A DNA stretch of 64,000 nucleotides from Tridacna crocea (Eukaryota; Mollusca; Bivalvia; Cardiida; Cardiidae), in contig OX031071.1 in NCBI GenBank assembly GCA_943736015.1, positions 33,760,619 to 33,824,618 on the forward strand, read 5' to 3'. The notes below the pieces were generated by a model. It did not search any database and was not told the DNA's origin. It worked only from the letters and a program-made list of their open reading frames with translations. A program made the translations under genes and the position numbers. Below are positions 1 to 10,948 of this stretch, in pieces (within the stretch, counting starts at the first letter, position 1; every line of letters starts with the position of its first letter).

Positions 1-148
1 TGCTGGTAACCAGCATTTTCCCCTTTTTCCACAATGTTTTCTACCCTGCTGGAAACAAATTCCAAGTTTTGAGTTATGTTTAATTTGTCATCTGCAGATG
101 TTTTCAATTTGGACCAGGCAAAAATTTTGTTGTTTGGCAAAGAGTTAA
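1..148 (+). mobile_element. TTAA-MITE A, right part, cut by window edge
   Basis: The copy begins inside the central palindrome and runs to the right end, which reads GGCAAAGAGTTAA. Its terminal TTAA (145-148) is also the left TTAA of the next copy, so the two elements abut on one target site. The left half lies outside the window. Confidence 0.85.
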
Positions 149-594
149 ACACAAAAACCCTCACTACACAGTCCCAACTTTTAACTCTTTACAACACAAT
201 CTCGACTTTTAATGACCCTGAGAAAGAAGCCTGCTGAAAACATTGAGGGAAAAGGAGAAAATGCTGGGAGCCAGCATTTTCTCCTTTTCCCACAATGTTT
301 ACTTTTCTTCCCTAAACAAATTTTAAATTTTCAGTCACTTTTATTTTGTCGTGTGCAAATGCTTTCGATTTGGGTAAGTCTAAAATTTTGTTTTTTGGTA
401 AAAAGTTAACAACAGTCAGCCGTCAAAGGGAAAATTTTTGAAAATAATGAGGGAAATGGAGAAAACAATGGTAACCACAATGCTTTCTACCCTATCAAAA
501 ACAGAAATTGTCGTTTTAGCGATAGCTAATTTGTTGTCTGCATATGCTTTTAATTTGGTTCAATCCAAAATTTTGTCGTTTGGTAAAAAGTTGA
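145..594 (+). mobile_element. TTAA-MITE A, outer copy split by a second MITE A
   Basis: The left end (145-180) reads into the family sequence up to CCCAACTTTTAA. The copy then breaks at an internal TTAA and resumes after 409 with the body, a degenerate palindrome and the right end (TTGA at 591-594, a decayed TTAA). An inner copy at 181-409 occupies the gap. This is a self-insertion into a TTAA inside the element's own sequence. Confidence 0.75.
181..409 (+). mobile_element. TTAA-MITE A, inner nested copy
   Basis: A full-length copy with TTAA at 181-184 and 406-409 and the central palindrome around 262-293. It includes a 65-codon open frame (212-409) that recurs in other copies. I take this frame to be a by-product of the element sequence, not a protein gene. 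Confidence 0.85.
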
Positions 595-599
595 ATACA

Positions 600-1244
600 T
601 TAAGGTAGTAGACCCGTAATACTTCTAGTGTAGCATGACATAAAATTTCATCAGATTGTTGAAAAATACAGATTTATACAGATATAATACTTCTAGTGCA
701 GCATGACATAAAATTTCATGATTGTTGAAAAATACAGACTTATACAGATATAATACTTCTAGTGTAGCATGACATAAAATTTCATCAGATTGTTGAAAAA
801 TACGGATTTATACAGATATAATACTTCTAGTGTAGCATGACATAAAATTTCATGATTGTTGAAAAATACGGATTTGTACAGATATAATACTTCTAGTGCA
901 GCATGACATAAAATTTATCAGATTGTTGAAAAATACGGATTTATACAGATATAATACTTTTGCACACTTTTAACCAACCAGAAATTCTTTTCATGTCTAT
1001 CTTGAAATTATTTGTTGATACTTTCGTAAATTTCCAGAAAAGAGAGGTAATTACATGTTTCATCTTCCTGTGTGATGAGAATATAGTATTTTTCGATTTA
1101 TAAATGATAATTTCAAGAAGGACAAAAAGGAAAAAGTGGCTCGGTTAAAGTAGTACAATAATACTCAATTTCAATCATAACAAATTTTTAAGGATAATAC
1201 TATGGTGGAAATAGCTGTTTTCTCTTACGGATCCACAACCTTAA
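600..1244 (+). mobile_element. TTAA-flanked family E element, expanded form
   Basis: TTAA at 600-603 and 1241-1244 bound imperfect inverted ends, GGTAGTAGACCCGTAATA on the left and its complement-like TTACGGATCCACAACC on the right. Most of the interior matches the complement of the shorter copy at 7044-7412. The size difference comes mainly from a tandem array of about 67 bp units at 617-957. No coding capacity was seen. Confidence 0.75.
617..957 (+). repeat. About 67-bp minisatellite inside family E, 5 copies
   Basis: Units begin TAATACTTCTAGTG at 617, 685, 751, 819 and 885, and a partial unit begins at 952. Steps are 68, 66, 68, 66 and 67 bp. The alternation comes from presence or absence of two bases in the CATCAGATT/CATGATT segment, which suggests two-unit blocks were also duplicated. 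The homologous element at 7044-7412 has a single unit. Confidence 0.9.
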
Positions 1245-1340
1245 TGGACTATTCAACCATTACTACACAAAAGCATTCTCTTTTTTTCTGCACTGCCTTT
1301 GGATAAGGACCAGTAGAGAAGTTTGTTGCCTGGGAAGGTG

Positions 1341-1552
1341 TTAACCTTTTACCTCATGGCAAATTTTAGACTTGCCAAATTTCAAACCATTGTTAGGCCA
1401 CAAACATCATGGGGACCAAATGATTGGATTTGTCTCTAAGAAGTAAGTAAACATTGTGGAAAAAGGAGAAACTGCTGATAACCAGCATTTTCTCTTTTTT
1501 CCACAATGTTTTTAAAAGCTGCTTTATAAGGATCATTTAAAGTCGGAAAGAA
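1341..1552 (-). mobile_element. TTAA-MITE A, degenerate copy
   Basis: It starts TTAACCTTTTACC and runs through a decayed left segment (GCAAATTTTAGACTTGCC). Foreign or scrambled bases follow, then the palindrome centre (1449-1512). The right end has lost a clear TTAA. Confidence 0.6.
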
Positions 1553-1796
1553 CTGATGTGGAAAAGGATTATAAAACTAGACAAGATAAGTAGACGAGGC
1601 TGTGTTTCAGACAGTTTTCCATACCAAAGAAACATTATGCACAATAGTCATCTGTGGAATTCCAGTACAGATAAAAACTCTGGCCCACTTCTTCTGGTCA
1701 GTACTGTAGTCATTTTAAGTCCATGTGTGTTCATAATTTGTTCAATATCATCTGAAAAATAATGAACAACATTTAGCTCTTAACCACATACAACTC

Positions 1797-2024
1797 TTAA
1801 ACCATTACCACACAATCCCAACTTCTGACGACCCTGAGAAAAAGGCCTTTAAAAACATTTTAGGAAAAGGAGTAAATGCTGGTAAAGAACATTTTCTCCT
1901 TTTCCCACAATGTTTTCTACACTTCACAAAACAAATCTTAAATTTTCAGTCACTTTAATTTTGTCCTCTGTAAATGCTATCGATTTGGACAGGTCTAAAA
2001 TATTGTCGTTTGGTAAAGAGTTAA
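1797..2024 (+). mobile_element. TTAA-MITE A, full copy
   Basis: TTAA at 1797-1800 and 2021-2024. All family segments are present, although the palindrome is imperfect on its left arm. The right TTAA is shared with an opposite-strand copy. Confidence 0.9.
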
Positions 2025-2253
2025 CTTTTTGCCAAATGACATAATTGTCTCTTAGACTAGTCAAAATTGAAAGCATTTGCAGTTGACAAAATTAATGTGA
2101 TTCAAAAATTAAAACTTTTTTAGGAAGGGTAGAAAATATTGTGGGAAATGGAGAAAATGCTGGTAATCAGCATTTTCTCCATTTCCCACAATGTTTTCAA
2201 AAGGCTTCTTTTTCAGGGTCGTTAAAAGTAGGTATTGTGTAGTAAAGAGTTAA
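2021..2253 (-). mobile_element. TTAA-MITE A, full copy sharing both TTAAs
   Basis: A full reverse-orientation copy. Its palindrome is perfect and carries a matched change in both arms: GGAAATGGAG opposite CTCCATTTCC. The left TTAA is shared with the copy ending at 2024 and the right TTAA (2250-2253) with the half copy that follows. Confidence 0.9.
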
Positions 2254-2358
2254 CCACATAAACCTGAGTTTTCATGACTATGAAAAAGAAAGGGTTGAAA
2301 ACATTGTGGGAAAAGGAGAACATGCTGCTTACCAGTACTTTCTCCTTTGTCCACATCT
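2250..2358 (+). mobile_element. TTAA-MITE A, left half only
   Basis: From the shared TTAA through a left segment and a decayed palindrome, ending near CTTTGTCCACA. The right half is missing. Confidence 0.65.
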
Positions 2359-2726
2359 TTGCTGACTCAATAATCAAAATTTTGTTTTGAAAGGCTGCAC
2401 GGTCCAAAAAATTTCAGAATTCTTACTTGTCCTCCGGCCATTTTGCACATGTCTTAAAGTTAGACAAAGAAGGGTAACCAACTTGCCCTCAACAAATTTT
2501 TACTAGTAAGGACGAGGGGATGAGTAGTTTTTTTGGACCCTAGGCTGGAACAAATTCTGAAGAAAGATTTCTTCTCTATCCAAAACTGATTAACACCATG
2601 TTTCTCTCTTCACCAATGAATAATCCGGGTTGTAATTTGTTATCCCCAAAATATGCATATTCATTGGTTGCATTCTAGCCGTTTTCTAAATGCACCAATC
2701 AACTACAGCTATCACTAAACATAGTC
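2359..2726. other. Stretch with no recognised feature
   Basis: Ordinary AT-rich sequence with no open frame worth calling. A short inverted pair (CCAATGAAT / ATTCATTGG, about 2613-2676) is the only structure noticed. Confidence 0.5.
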
Positions 2727-3060
2727 ATACCTCCCCCCCCCCACCAGCTCCTTGTCACAAAAAAGGTCTTTGTCAAAGAATGCACAATGGTTTAGTACAA
2801 AAGTAAAAGTTGAAAAAAGTTCAAGGGGAGATAATTCCACAACAAATTGCAGCAGGGTCATGAAAATTTCAAATGAACAACTTCATACACTAGTATATAG
2901 AAAGGCTGTGTTTAACTTGGAGTTCGGTGCCTGAAAAAAAACTGTTGGATTATTTCACCGGACAAATTTGTGTCTACAGACAGAAGGACAGCTAAAAGGA
3001 CAGACAGAAAGCCATGGTGATTCCAGTGTATCCCCTCCGATTCCTTGTAGGGGATATAAA
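2727..3060 (+). repeat. Dispersed repeat with GGACAGACAGAAAG tail
   Basis: It opens with a C-rich run (about 2731-2745) and ends with a purine-rich GGACAGACAGAAAG motif, then ATCCCCTCCG and GTAGGGGATATAA. The C-rich start and G-rich end can pair, suggesting a small terminal inverted structure. This layout is familiar from bivalve genomes, but that is recollection and I cannot name a family. A 60-codon frame inside is not credible as a gene. Confidence 0.5.
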
Positions 3061-3101
3061 TAGCCTGATACGTTTGCTATTCATTATCAGCAGGATGTTA
3101 A

Positions 3102-3250
3102 TTAACCTATTACCACACAATCCCTACTTTTGACGAACCTGAGAAAAAGGCTTTTAGAAAACATTGTGGGAACAGAAGAAAATGCTGGTAACCAGCGTTT
3201 TCTCCTTTTCCCACGATGTTTTCTACCCTTCACTAAACAAACCTAATTTT
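3102..3250 (+). mobile_element. TTAA-MITE A, right-truncated
   Basis: TTAA at 3102-3105 and intact left half and palindrome. It stops in a poly-T run after CTTCACTAAACAAA. Confidence 0.8.
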
Positions 3251-3363
3251 TTTTTTGTATCGAGTTAAAATGTTGATCATAAAGAAGACTAGTCTGATAG
3301 ACTGGGAAAGCGAAAAAACATAGATGAGCAATATTTACCGCAACATTCTCTGTAACAAATCAG

Positions 3364-3574
3364 TTACCTCTTTACAAAAAAATGGACCAGTCCAAATTTA
3401 AAGCATTTGCAGTCGACAAAATAAACGTGAATCAAAGACTGAATTTTGATTTGGACAGGGTAGAAAACATTGCAGAAACAGGACAAAATGCTGGTTACCG
3501 GCGTTTTCTCATTTTCTCGAAGTGCTTTCTTTCTCAGGGTCGTTAAAAGACGGGACTGTGTGGTAAGGAGTTAA
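3364..3574 (-). mobile_element. TTAA-MITE A, near full copy
   Basis: A reverse-orientation copy with a decayed first end (TTAC) and intact last TTAA (3571-3574). The palindrome is partly decayed. Confidence 0.8.
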
Positions 3575-3718
3575 ATGAACGTTTTTGATTCATTTCAACA
3601 TGAGATGAAGACACATATGTAGATTTTACCAAAAGGTTTATGCCAGTTACACATTTGAATGGTTTTCTATGATGTAAATGTAGCGGGTGAAAACTATCAA
3701 ATTCCAGAGAGCAACAAA

Positions 3719-3937
3719 TTAACTCTTTACCTGATGACAAAATTGTAGACTTTTCCAACTTGAAAGCATTCGCAGACGACAAAATAAACATGGCTCAAAA
3801 ATTGAAATTGTTGCGGGAAGGGTAGAAAAAGGAAAAAGTGCTGGTTACCAGCATTTTGTCCTTTTCCTACAATGTTTTTTTCAAAAGGATTCTTTCTAAG
3901 GGACATTAAAAGTCCAGATTGTGAGGTAAAGAGTTAA
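3719..3937 (-). mobile_element. TTAA-MITE A, full copy
   Basis: TTAA at both ends (3719-3722 and 3934-3937). The left arm of the palindrome has lost its outer part (GTAGAAAAAGGAAAAAG). Confidence 0.85.
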
Positions 3938-4053
3938 GGGAATACAAAGTTCAACTCAATCAGCCAGAGGAGGGCACAGTAGTGATAGTTAACCTCAGCT
4001 AGAGAAGATGTCTTTCCCGTCAATGTTTTAAAACAGGAAATTTTAATTATTGA

Positions 4054-4270
4054 TTAACCCTTTACGAAACAATCTCTGGCTTTTATGACCCAGATAAAAG
4101 AAGCCTTTTGAAAACATTGTGGGAAAATGATAAAAAACCAACAAATTCTCTATTTCCCACAGCATTTTCTATTATGCTGGGAATGACTTTCAATTCTTGT
4201 GTTACATTCATTTTATCATCTGCAAGTGTTTTCAATTTGAACCTGTTTAAAATTTTGGCAAAGAGCTGAA
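4054..4270 (+). mobile_element. TTAA-MITE A, diverged copy at the edge of the large duplication
   Basis: TTAA at 4054-4057 and a decayed right end. The palindrome core is broken (TGATAAAAAACC). It lies directly outside the point where similarity to the right duplication arm begins (about 4275). Confidence 0.75.
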
Positions 4271-4881
4271 ATTACTTTTTTATTGATGTAAATAGCCGTC
4301 TTGGATTATCCTACGCGGATTGCACAGACTGATCCGAGACTACACCTTACGCAAATGTCCGAATGTCCGTTTTCGTTTGATGCAAGAAAACAATATGTAG
4401 CAGAACTGTCGTCTTGGTTACCAAACTTGAAATCAGTGAGATAGAGAACTATATTTTTATGAATCGTTTGTTGCCCATGGCTAAAACAACCATTGTACCA
4501 CATGAGAAAAGACATTCAGAAAGTAGACTATGTCTGTGGCATAGAAGTTACCAATGGTGTAAGAACAAACTCATACTGCGCTTTCAGTGCAATCTGAACT
4601 TGTTGAGCGGCCGTCACAGTAGCTATATTAAATGCCAACGGAAATGAAAGGGAGAAGTCAGACGGAGTATAAGTTTATTTATCAGAACAAGGGCCGATTT
4701 GTCGTTTAATTTTGAACCAGGAAGTAATCATCCACATATTAAACTACTTCACTGTGGCATATAGTTTGTGGTGTTAAACATTCAGGGGTTATCGCAATAT
4801 GAACTTAGTCGATTTTTTCAACGTTTATTGCTACAAGAGCAACTCTTCTGAAGAAATCGACTAATAGTCACTTAAGGATCC

Positions 4882-4951
4882 ATCTTTGAAAGTATACAGC
4901 ATCAGAAACAAGAACTATCTTTGAAAGTATACAGCATCAGAAACAAGAAAT
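4882..4951 (+). repeat. 35-bp tandem duplication, left arm only
   Basis: ATCTTTGAAAGTATACAGC and the following 16 bases occur twice with a 35 bp step. The right arm (near 35,600-35,635) has one copy, so this arose after the inverted duplication. Confidence 0.85.
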
Positions 4952-5099
4952 ATCTCCAATTCTAGGCAATTCTAGAAAATGTTTTGTGCGAAGTCTTTTG
5001 AGATGGGCCATTGATTCAGTGAATCTAAAGACCAATTTTAAGCGTCTATGGATATATTATAACAAACTTTCTAACATGCTTTCATAATTATTGGATTGA

Positions 5100-6150
5100 A
5101 AATTACCCCTCTAGTTTGTACGCAAGTCTATTTTTAGACGTATACATGTCATCAAGACAAATATTGTGACCAAGCTTCATTAACAATGAACTGTAATTGT
5201 GGCTTCTAAAGTGTACACAAGGGTTTTCAAAAATTGGACCTAGTCTTTTATCCTACCTGACCCATTTTTAAACTGGCGTAAGATGTCATCAAGACAAACA
5301 TCCTGGCCACATATAACTATTGAACAAACAAAATGTGGCCTCTAAAGCATACACAAGATTTTAAAGATTTAATTAACTGACCTAGTTATTATTTTCAAAA
5401 TCCTCTAAGATAACACCAAGACAACCATTCTGACTAACTTTACAGTGCTTTACAATAAGAATGTGGCTCCTAGAGTATACACAAAAGTGTTCAAAGATTT
5501 GACCTAGTGACCTAGTTTTGGGGCCTGCATGACTCATTTTCAAACTCATTCAAGATATTATCAAGACAACTATTCCGACCAATTTTCAAAATGATTTGAC
5601 CTAAAATACAGCCTCCGGAGCGTACAAAATGTTTTTCTAATATTTGAACTACTGACCTAGTTATTAAATTGACATAACCCATTCACGAAGCCATTCGAGT
5701 TATCATCAAATATTCTGACCAACTTTCCAAAGTACTGGACTGAAAATGTGGTCACTAGAGCATCCACAAGTTTTTTCATATATTTGACCTATTGACCTAG
5801 TTATTGATCTGATATAACCTATGTTTTATCTTGTACAAGATATCATCAAGACAATTATTCTGAATAGCTTAATAGAGTATTACACCGAAAATGTTGCCTC
5901 TAGAGCATACACAAGGTTTTCCATATATTTGACCTAGTGACTTAGTTTTTTACCCGACCTGATCCATTTTCGAACCCCTCCGAGATATTATGAAAACAAA
6001 TATGTTGACCAAGTTTCTTGAGTATTGGACGAAAATGTGAAACTCTACAGTGTACACAAGGTAAAAGTTGACGACGGACGACGGACACAACACGATCACA
6101 AAAGTGTACCATAAGCACTGCCCAGGTGAGCTAAAAAACAATAGCGACAA
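5100..6150 (-). repeat. GCTCACCTGAGC-type tandem repeat element
   Basis: About six diverged monomers of roughly 150-190 bp. Each has, read on the minus strand, a run like GACTAGGTCAAAT, a GTGTACACTCTAGAGGCCAC motif and a GTTTGTCTTGATGATAT motif. It begins on the minus strand with an AGCTCACCTG head. It is the left-arm partner of 34,025-35,180 and related to 58,770-59,700. I recognise it as a common bivalve repeat from general knowledge. It has no coding content. Confidence 0.75.
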
Positions 6151-7043
6151 CTTAAAAATCAACAAATTCGTGTAGTTGGCAATAACTTTCTCTAATAGAT
6201 CTACTTAATTCCTTCAGTGTCAAATATGTAAACTCGATCTATTTAGAAAGCTGAAAATACAACATAGAGACATATAGGAAAGACGACATTAATATTATTT
6301 GTAGACTTGACAAAACAAGCAGACTGTGAGAATCCAACAACAGATCTCAAATTCGGTGACGTCTCTAGTAAAAAGCTCAACCCCCATAGAAAAATATGTT
6401 GAAAGACAATTCATCAGAAACAAAATGTTAACTGGCAAACGATGAGATTTACTCTTTATATCCAATTCTGATCAATTGCCATACTGAATAAGTGAGCTTT
6501 TGGTAATGTTTTTGAAACAAAGGAAACCAGGCTGGTAAACTGCATTGTCTTCTACTCCACCAATGTTTTCTATCCTACTTAAATTAAACCCTATCATTTA
6601 AGCCACGTATAATGTATTGTCTGCAAATGGTTAGAGTTTGATCACATCTTTATTTTTTCCTTCTTTCTCTTCCCTTCTCGTTTACGCCCAATGGAGGGTC
6701 AAGGAAGCTCGGAATCTCCAGGATCGAGGACTTCACAGAAAAAAGTATGTAGCACTAAATGAGGAAGTATGAAAGTTAAATTGGATAGATCTAACCATTA
6801 ACTCTTTACCACACAATCCAGATTTTTAACGGCCCTGAGAAAGAAGCCTTTTGAAAACATTGCGAGAAAGAGAGAAAATGCTGTTAACTAGCATTTTCTC
6901 TTTTTCCCACAAAGTTTCCTACCGTATCAAAGCAAAATTGCATCATTTTCACGGCGGGGAATCACGTGACACAACAACAACAACAATGACTGACATTTGA
7001 AGAAATTCCCCCATTTCAATTAAGAAAATCTTCAATAATTCCG

Positions 7044-7412
7044 TTAACGTAGTGGACCCGTAATAGAAAACAGCTATTTCCACTATAATATTATCGTAGA
7101 AAATTTGCTCAGACTAAAAATGAGTGTTATTGTACTACTTTCACCGAGCCACATTTTCCCTTTTGTCCTTCCTAGAATTATCATTTATAAATCTAAAACC
7201 ACTATATTTTCATTACAAATGGATATGATAATTACCTCCCTTTTCTGAAAGCTAACAAAGTATCAACAAATATTTTCAAGATAGACATCAACGGAATTTC
7301 TGGCCGGTTAAAAATGTGCAAAAGTATTATATCTGTACAATTCTGTCTTTATCAACTGTCAAGAAATTTTATGCCATGCTTCACTAGGCCTATTACGGGT
7401 CCACTACCTTAA
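7044..7412 (-). mobile_element. TTAA-flanked family E element, short form
   Basis: TTAA at 7044-7047 and 7409-7412 with inverted ends CGTAGTGGACCCGTAATA and its near complement. It sits in the left inverted arm of element D. The matching right-arm site (9844-9847) reads CCGTTAATAC with a single TTAA. This is a filled/empty pair showing that TTAA is the duplicated target. Confidence 0.88.
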
Positions 7413-8514
7413 TACCAATTGGAATTTGGTTTGAAGCAGAGAATGCGGGACAACGCCTGGCATTTGCTTGATGTCTTAGATCTTTTAAACAATACCTGTT
7501 AAAAATGTTATTGACGAGCAAACAGAATTTTACTCTGGATAACGTTCACGACGAAAATAAAAAAAAACTAAAAAACAGACCATTTTTCTTCTTTTAGTGC
7601 TTATTGTGTTCCCGTATGCATAAAATGTGGAGAGCATGAATGAAAAGTCTTGTCACTATCAATTATTTTTTTTTATTTGAATACGATTTTCCAGGTAAAC
7701 AAGGTTATTTTCAAAAATGATATAGTTCAAGTCATGAAATTTTTATGATAACGTTCACGTCATAAGTAGAATATAGAATATATATGTCATCATCTTAGTT
7801 GCGTCATGTTGTCTTGATTATCATTTTAATGCATTCATAAAATTATGAAATTGTCTTGATTTTAGCCATATTTAAAATTGTTATGTGTCGTATCTAGCTG
7901 TTTAAAGCATGTACAAAATGTTCTCTTATTTAGTACTGATTACGCGCTGGGATCCTACTAAAATACGCCATGGAGAATTTAGCAGTGAAATAATTATTAA
8001 CTAGTAGAATATATTGATATATGCATTTTATATCACATATTAATGTTTCATCGATAGAACAATCGTATTTTGCAAGATATTTGCCTTTGAAATTTTGATA
8101 AATATTAAAGGGAGACAACTCTTGTGACATAAGTATGTGAAACTTTACTCGCCCGAGCAATAATATATCGATTGAAAAGGACAAAAAATTATTATTGTGT
8201 AAGTATGCTACGTTTCTACTGTGGTCTACGTAGTTTTGGCTCGCCACGGGAGAATTTCCTCGCCAGAGCGTTCCAGCTAAAATACAACGACTAAATTACT
8301 ATAAATACTTGTTTTATCAGCTATTTTTTACTACATGTTTAAATTTCAATAAGATTTTTCTTGTATACTTCAGGAAATTTGGAATTACAAATTAACCTGC
8401 TCGACGAGTGAAATAAAGGAATTAATACAGTATTCAGTATTAACAGAACACACAAGATATTCTTAATGTGTATTCAACATATCTGATTATAATCTACATT
8501 TTCTGAAACAATAC

Positions 8515-8690
8515 ATGAAATCATCTGACACTGAGAAAGAAAGCCTGTAGAAGCATAGTGGGAAAATGTTTTTTTTTTTTTTTCTAATTTGTGTAAAAGT
8601 GAAAAATACTGGTAACAAGTATTTTCTCCTTTTTCCGCAACGTTTTCCTATATTTTCAAAACAAATTTTGATAGGTATGTCTGTTAATTT
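8515..8690 (+). mobile_element. TTAA-MITE A fragment, strongly decayed
   Basis: It retains ACACTGAGAAAGAAAGCCTG, a palindrome remnant interrupted by poly-T, and CCGCAACGTTTTCCTAT. Both termini are lost. Another core-only fragment lies at about 9104-9145. Confidence 0.55.
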
Positions 8691-9401
8691 CTTGTGTAAA
8701 GAACAAGACAAAATATTAGTTCAACCTCCCCCATCCTAATAATTTTGAAAATCATAGTAACTAAAATATGAGTTTTTAGTGCAATGCAAATGCAACAACC
8801 ACGCAAAGATTCTCAATATTTCGAAGTTAGCCCCCCGCCTTCCCCCCCCAATCTTGAAATGCTTCCTACATGCCTACGCGAAAGAGAACCATAATAATAA
8901 CCTCTAAATATAGTTCTATAGTGAAAGACAGTTGTTTATTCAAAAGAATTCACAACAGTATGCAACGAAGTGTTGAACGCTTAGCAATTAAATAATGTTT
9001 TAAGACTCAACGCTAAGACGAGGACGTAGCCTTTGCAGCTTAACCAAATGTTACTCGACAATTTAAAGATTTTGGAAGGATGGCAAATTATGAAACAAAA
9101 GGGGATGATCCTGATAACCAGCATTTTCTCCTTTTTCCACAATTGGTAAGGATCGTCACTAAGGGAATTTGGAAAACTGATTTTAGGGATGTAATAGTCC
9201 AATCATTTTCATTTTTCGATGGTTTAACAAAAGAGAGCGGATTCTGTCCTAAAGTAAGCCGAGCATTCCCCAATTTGCTCTCTCGTGTCTAGCCCAAATG
9301 ACTAAAGTGGCTTTATTTCTATATATAATAGTTAATAAATGCATCTTAATTTATATCTGCTTATCTAAATAAATTCTGCAAGTTATACCGCATATTTGAT
9401 T

Positions 9402-9403
<2 letters not shown>

Positions 9404-9437
<34 letters not shown>
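9404..9437. repeat. CT dinucleotide microsatellite
   Basis: About 17 CT units without interruption, within the interior of element D. Confidence 0.97.
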
Positions 9438-9438
<1 letters not shown>

Positions 9439-10948
9439 TTCAAATCACACCAGTATTCATGATAGAACTTTATTAATACGAAATGCTTCATATGACGTGA
9501 ACTTTATCATAAAAGAGTCCTAACATGAACTATATCATTTTTTAAAATAACCTTGTTTACCCAGAAAATCGTATTTTAATAAAGAATATTGATAGTGACA
9601 AGACTTTTCATTCTTGCTCTCCACATTTTATGCATACGAGAACACAATAAATGCACTAAAACAAAAAAGTTGCCTGTTTGTGTGCTTTAATTATTTTTGA
9701 CGTGAACGTTATCCAGGGTAAAAATTTGTTCGCTCATCAATAACATTTTTATCAGATATTGTTTAAAAGATCTAAAGCATCAAGCAAATCGCTGGCGTTG
9801 TCCCGCCTTCTCTGCCTCAAACCAAATTCCAATCGGTCACGTATTAACGGAATTACTAAAGATTTTCTTACCTGAAGTGGAGGAATTTCTTCAAATGCCG
9901 GCCATTGTTGTTGTGTCACGTGATTCCCCGCCTTGATTTTAGCCCGTTTGAAATTTTCGTCTGCAAATGCTTTCAATTTGGAACCTTCTAACAGTTTATC
10001 ATTTAGTAAAAAACTGAAACTTTCCTCCTTTCAATCAAGATAAAACAATGGAGAAACGCTTTATACAAGTTTAAATTCCTTCTTTCGAAAATATGTGATA
10101 ATATAATTTCCTGCATGTCTTAATGCTATAAAACTACAATAAAACTTACTAGTATCCTAGCGGCCATCTGTGTGAGGCAATTCCCTTTATTCAGCGCCCC
10201 TATACTGAGTTTCCAATGCAGGCAACTATATCTGTATAGAGCAGTCACTTGTCTTAAGCAATGATATAGAGAGTGTCTCAGAGGTGATTGCTTTTACAGG
10301 TTAGATATTTAGCACTTTTCAAAGTGAAAATGTTGCTCTCCTTTAAAATAAAAGCATACGGGTTGGTCAAGGTCATGTCTTCACAGAATTTTCTAGCATG
10401 TTACCAGGTCAATGCTTTGATATGAAAAGTGTCAGAACAGTTATATCAAATTTCCTGAACTTAACTTAGAATGGCCAAGCTTATCAAGGAAAAACAATGG
10501 TCTGTCTTTTTCTTTTTGGAAAAAATAGCCTCTTTTTTGGCTGAAAATTGCCAATTTTTAGCGTTATATGTTTTCAAGTGAAATTGTTGACGTTTAGAAT
10601 TTTGATTTTGGCAGATAAGAAGCACTGCAGACTAGTATAAATAACTTGGAGGTAAAGGCAGATGCCTAATTAGTCATTAGCTCTTTAAATGAACGAAATC
10701 GGTTTGAAATTATGCAAGTTATGTCCATTTTACTAAAATTACATATTCGTTGTCAGTTTTTGGTTTTATACTATATCTTGGAAGGAGTTTGAAATTTAAG
10801 ATCGAAAAAGCTGATTTCAGTTGTGCAAAATAACATTTCTGAGGATAACTTTTATGGTGTTACTAATATTAATAATGATCAAAACTCTCATTCCTGTAAT
10901 ATAAATACTTGTAATCGAAAGCCACAAAATTCAGACAAATTTCTGTAG

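Larger units (their letters stand above)
6950..9935. mobile_element. DNA element D with long inverted repeats, 5-bp target duplication
   Basis: The ends read CACGGCGGGGAATCACGTGA and the complement of CAAGGCGGGGAATCACGTGA. ATTTT stands on both sides (6945-6949 and 9936-9940), interrupting a MITE A. The inverted arms are about 450 bp (left 6950-7800, itself interrupted by a family E element; right 9480-9935). The 1.7 kb between them has no recognisable transposase. A 74-codon minus-strand frame (9752-9976) covers part of the right arm and runs out into the MITE, so I do not call it a gene. Superfamily is uncertain. Confidence 0.8.
6798..10018 (+). mobile_element. TTAA-MITE A interrupted by a 3 kb element
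   Basis: The left part lies at 6798-6949 (TTAA, left half, palindrome). The right part lies at 9936-10,018 and resumes with ATTTTAGCCCGTTTG and the CTGCAAATGCTTTCAATTTGG segment. The gap is filled by the element at 6950-9935, which duplicated ATTTT at insertion. Confidence 0.8.

Noticed and set aside
212-409. Recurring 60-66 codon frames (also 22,282-22,479, 55,711-55,911, 49,156-49,452) with GKGENAGYQHFLLFP-like sequence
   Set aside because: They are translations of the MITE A palindrome and flanks. They occur wherever a copy is intact, have decayed ends in others, and show no start context or codon pattern of a gene.
9752-9976. 74-codon minus frame with arginine-rich stretch, possible transposase fragment
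   Set aside because: It crosses from the inverted arm of element D into the interrupted MITE A, and the other arm has stops in the matching frame.
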